Source: Lampris incognitus (taxonomy: Eukaryota; Chordata; Actinopteri; Lampriformes; Lampridae). Taken from it: a DNA stretch of 64,000 nucleotides. Where the stretch lies: assembly GCF_029633865.1 (NCBI RefSeq), contig NW_026611535.1:497501-561500 (forward strand), in the 5' to 3' direction. The position numbers and the translations under genes were made by a program. Under the pieces are notes generated by a model. It made no database searches. It worked only from the letters and a program-made list of their open reading frames with translations, and was not told where the DNA came from. Positions 61,830 to 64,000 of this stretch are shown here, piece by piece. Position 1 is the stretch's first letter, and every line of letters starts with the position of its first letter.

Positions 61830-63560
61830 GCTTAGGAGGCGGTGATAAAGCCGCTCAGGGGACAGTCTTCAGAGGCAGCGGGGCAGCCAGTCAGGGGACA
61901 GGCTTCGGAAGCAGCGGTGAAGTCGCTCGCGGGACAGGCTTCAGAGGTAGCGGGACAGCCGCTCGGGTGACAGGCTTGGGAGGCAGTGGGACAGCCACTC
62001 GGGGGACAGGACTCACAGGCGGCGGAGCAGCCACTCGGGAGACAGGGGAGCAGGCTTCAGAGGCGTGGCTGACGGCTCAGGAACAGACCACATGTCGGCA
62101 GAGACAGCCGAAGGCACAGGGACGGATATCATGTCGGCAAAGACAGCCGACAGCACAGGAACAAACCTCTCATCGGGAAAGACTGCCGACGGCACAGGAC
62201 CAGTGTGCACGTTGGCAAAGATGGCCGATGGCACAGGAACAAACCGACAATTTTGGAACTCAGGAACACTGGACAGCTGACGCTTGGGGACATTGGGCAG
62301 CCGAGACTCAGGGTCGCTGGGCAACTGAGACTCGGGGATGCTGGGCAGCTGAGTGTTGGAGATGCTGGGCAGCTGAAACTATGGGACGCTGAGTAGCTGA
62401 GAGTCAGTGATGCAGTTGCTCGCGGGACAGGCTTCAGAGGCGGTGGGCCAGCCACTCGGGGGACAGGACTCACAGGCGGCGGAGCAGCCACTCGGGAGAC
62501 AGGGGAGCAGGCTTTAGAGGCGTGGCTGACGGCTCAGGAACAGACCACATGTCGGCAGAAACAGCCGAAGGCACAGGGACAGATCTCATGTCGGGAAAGA
62601 CGGCCGACGGCACAGGACCAGTGTGCACGTCGGCAAAGATGGCCGATGGCACAGGAACAGACCGACAATTTTGGAACTCGGGAACACTGGGCAGCTGAGT
62701 CTTGGGGACGCTGGGCAGCTGAGACTCAGGGTCGCTGGGCAGCTGAGACTCGGGGATTCTGGGCAGCTGAGTGTTGGAGATGCTCGGCAGCTGAAACTCT
62801 AGGACGCTGAGTAGCTGAGAGTCAGTGATGCAGTTGCTCGCGGGACAGGCTTCAGAGGCGGTGGCGCAGCCACTCGGGGCACAGGACGCACAGGCGGCGG
62901 AGCAGCCACTCGGGAGACAGGGGAGCAGGCTTCAGAGGCGTGGCTGACGGCTCAGGAACAGACCACATGTCGGCAGAGACAGCCGAAGGCACAGGGACAG
63001 ATCTCATGTCGGCAAAGACAGCCGACAGCACAGGAACAGACCTCTCATCGGGAAAGACGGCCAACGGCACAGGACCAGTGTGCACGTCGGCAAAGATGGC
63101 CGATGGCACAGGAACAGACCGACAATTTTGGAACTCGGGAACACTGGGCAGCTGAGTCTTGGGGACGCTGGGCAGCTGAGACTCAGGGTCGCTGGGCAGC
63201 TGAGACTCGGGGATTCTGGGCAGCTGAGTGTTGGAGATGCTCGGCAGCTGAAACTCTAGGACGCTGGGTAGCTGGGACTCAGGGATGCAGGGTAGTTGAG
63301 ACTTGGTAACGCTGGGCAGCCGAGACACGGGGACCCTGGTCAGCTGAGACTCAGGGACGCTGGGCAAGTGTGACTCAGGGTCGCTGGGCAACCGAGTGTT
63401 GGTGATGCTGGGCAGCTGAAAATCTGGGACACTGGGTAGCTGAAACTCAGGGATGCTGGGTAGTTGAGACTTGGTAACGCTGGGCAGCTGAGACACGGGG
63501 ACACTGGTCAGCTGAGACTCGGGGACACTGGGCAGCTGAGGTTCAGGGACGCTGGACAAC
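61830..63560. repeat. Minisatellite with 30-bp units and 420-460-bp higher-order copies
   Basis: The basic unit is about 30 bp (CTGGGCAGCTGAGACTCGGG-like). A longer block containing ACAGACCACATGTCGGCAGA recurs after the marker GGCGGCGGAGCAGCCACTCG at about 62012, 62474 and 62892, i.e. with ~461- and ~418-bp spacing. The array has open frames on both strands. Confidence 0.92.
62852..63559 (-). CDS. Repeat-encoded Pro/Ser-rich protein, uncertain
   Basis: 235 codons. The N-terminal ~150 residues are 10-residue repeats of the type QLPSVPESQL. Then come longer repeats (SVPVPSAVFADMRSVPV) and an end of the type LKPAPLSPEWLLRRL. Frame conservation over 15 units with variation between units is what a coding repeat shows, and similar frames occur in the other two higher-order copies (62324-62013, 62652-62470). 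It could be part of the exon set of the minus-strand gene at the right edge, or just a minisatellite of length divisible by three. Function unknown. Confidence 0.35.
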   Translation of the reverse strand: MSSVPEPQLPSVPESQLTSVPVSQLPSVTKSQLPSIPEFQLPSVPDFQLPSITNTRLPSDPESHLPSVPESQLTRVPVSRLPSVTKSQLPCIPESQLPSVLEFQLPSISNTQLPRIPESQLPSDPESQLPSVPKTQLPSVPEFQNCRSVPVPSAIFADVHTGPVPLAVFPDERSVPVLSAVFADMRSVPVPSAVSADMWSVPEPSATPLKPAPLSPEWLLRRLCVLCPEWLRHRL

Positions 63561-63714
63561 CGAATTCGACAGGTGGGCTTAGGTAACCGGATTGCAATGA
63601 CAGAGACAGGTTATATTATTTTTTTTAAAGTTGTTGTTGGCCTTTTGTTAGTGGGTTGAAGAGTGAAGGGCTCTTTTAACAAAAAAAGTCTCTGTCAAAG
63701 GGGGAACAAATGGA
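63561..63714. other. Possible 3' UTR of the right-edge gene
   Basis: Non-coding, T-run at 63618; follows the stop of the minus-strand frame. Confidence 0.3.
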
Positions 63715-64000
63715 TCAAAACATCGTCCTCATCCTTGCTAAGAAGCGTCTGATACGGCCCTTCTTGGGCTTGACTTTATTTTCTCCCTTGGCCTCCATCT
63801 CCCCTTCATTAGGAGAGGATGTTTCCTTATTCAGGGCTGCGTCACTCTGCTGCACAAGCTTGGCATCCTCAGTGAGGCGTTTCACCCGCTCCACAAGAGG
63901 CTCAATGGTGGCAACTTTTGACTTCTCTAACTCCATTGCGTAATTGCTCTCACATAGAGCATATATGTGCAGGGCCTCCACCTCCTGCAGGAGCTTGTCT
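63715..64000 (-). CDS. Terminal exon of an unidentified gene (partial)
   Basis: The minus-strand frame is open to the window edge and ends at 63715. The visible part, ~95 residues, is helical and charged (LLQEVEALHIYALCES, then PLVERVKRLTEDAKLVQ) and ends with a strongly basic tail (KPKKGRIRRFLARMRTMF). A coiled-coil start and basic C-terminus suggest a structural or membrane-associated protein. No known family recognised. The ATG at 63981 is internal, since the frame continues upstream. It is the best candidate for a host exon in the window. Confidence 0.5.
   Translation of the reverse strand, partial: DKLLQEVEALHIYALCESNYAMELEKSKVATIEPLVERVKRLTEDAKLVQQSDAALNKETSSPNEGEMEAKGENKVKPKKGRIRRFLARMRTMF

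Noticed and set aside
62065..63155. Plus-strand open frames in the minisatellite (62065-62280, 62940-63155)
   Set aside because: They are the antisense reading of the same repeat. Only the minus strand gives long degenerate repeats in a stable frame next to another minus-strand exon.

Overview
The window reads as vertebrate, most likely teleost fish, nuclear DNA. There are no bacterial operons, ribosome binding sites or CRISPR arrays. Almost everything recognisable is a transposable element typical of ray-finned fish: L1-type LINEs, an L2/Maui-like LINE tail, three Tc1 families, hAT, Penelope, Ty3/Gypsy, endogenous retroviruses and a tRNA-headed SINE. I see no complete, confidently recognisable host gene. 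The right edge holds what looks like the last exon of an unidentified minus-strand gene.

Layout. 1-180 is a 28S rRNA fragment, followed by two palindromic MITE-like copies and a GAGGAA microsatellite. 4.1-5.1 kb is a broken integrase-core gene on the minus strand. 6.0-9.6 kb is an AT-rich block built by nested tandem duplications. 10.8-16.6 kb is a full-length L1 with both ORFs open and a 14-15 bp target-site duplication, inserted into an older LINE (10.6-10.8 and 16.6-17.0 kb). 17.85-18.27 kb has a 72-bp tandem array. 19.7-22.3 kb is a decayed retroviral pol on the minus strand. 22.89-25.23 kb is a MULE-like DNA transposon carrying a FLYWCH zinc-finger ORF and stacked terminal repeats. 25.2-27.7 kb is a decayed jockey/CR1-group LINE.

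28.26-39.84 kb is one minus-strand L1 bracketed by a 12-bp target-site duplication. It has been split by a solo LTR (30.05-30.94 kb, TCAG duplication) and by an LTR retroelement (32.32-37.16 kb, TGTC duplication). The latter has a tRNA-Leu-type primer site, a gag start, an Env-tail-like segment and an embedded L1 ORF1 fragment. 40.1-44.1 kb is a Gypsy element whose integrase is deleted and whose right part is replaced by a truncated Tc1. Then come a second Tc1, an L2 tail, a MITE and a third, nearly intact Tc1.

48.64-53.76 kb is the outlier. It is visibly richer in G and C, densely coding on both strands and has no transposon signature. It includes 2.4 kb of one reading frame broken only by five stop codons. 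I read it as a decayed fragment of an integrated large DNA virus; an alloherpesvirus-like origin is a hypothesis I could not test. It is followed by a Penelope-like element with direct pLTR repeats and a deleted RT core, a tRNA-SINE, and a hAT element with a perfect 8-bp duplication. A coding-capable minisatellite lies at 61.8-63.6 kb.

The target-site duplications give an insertion order. The youngest-looking insertions are the plus-strand L1 at 10.8 kb, the Tc1 at 47.0 kb (one nonsense codon) and the hAT at 57.1 kb.
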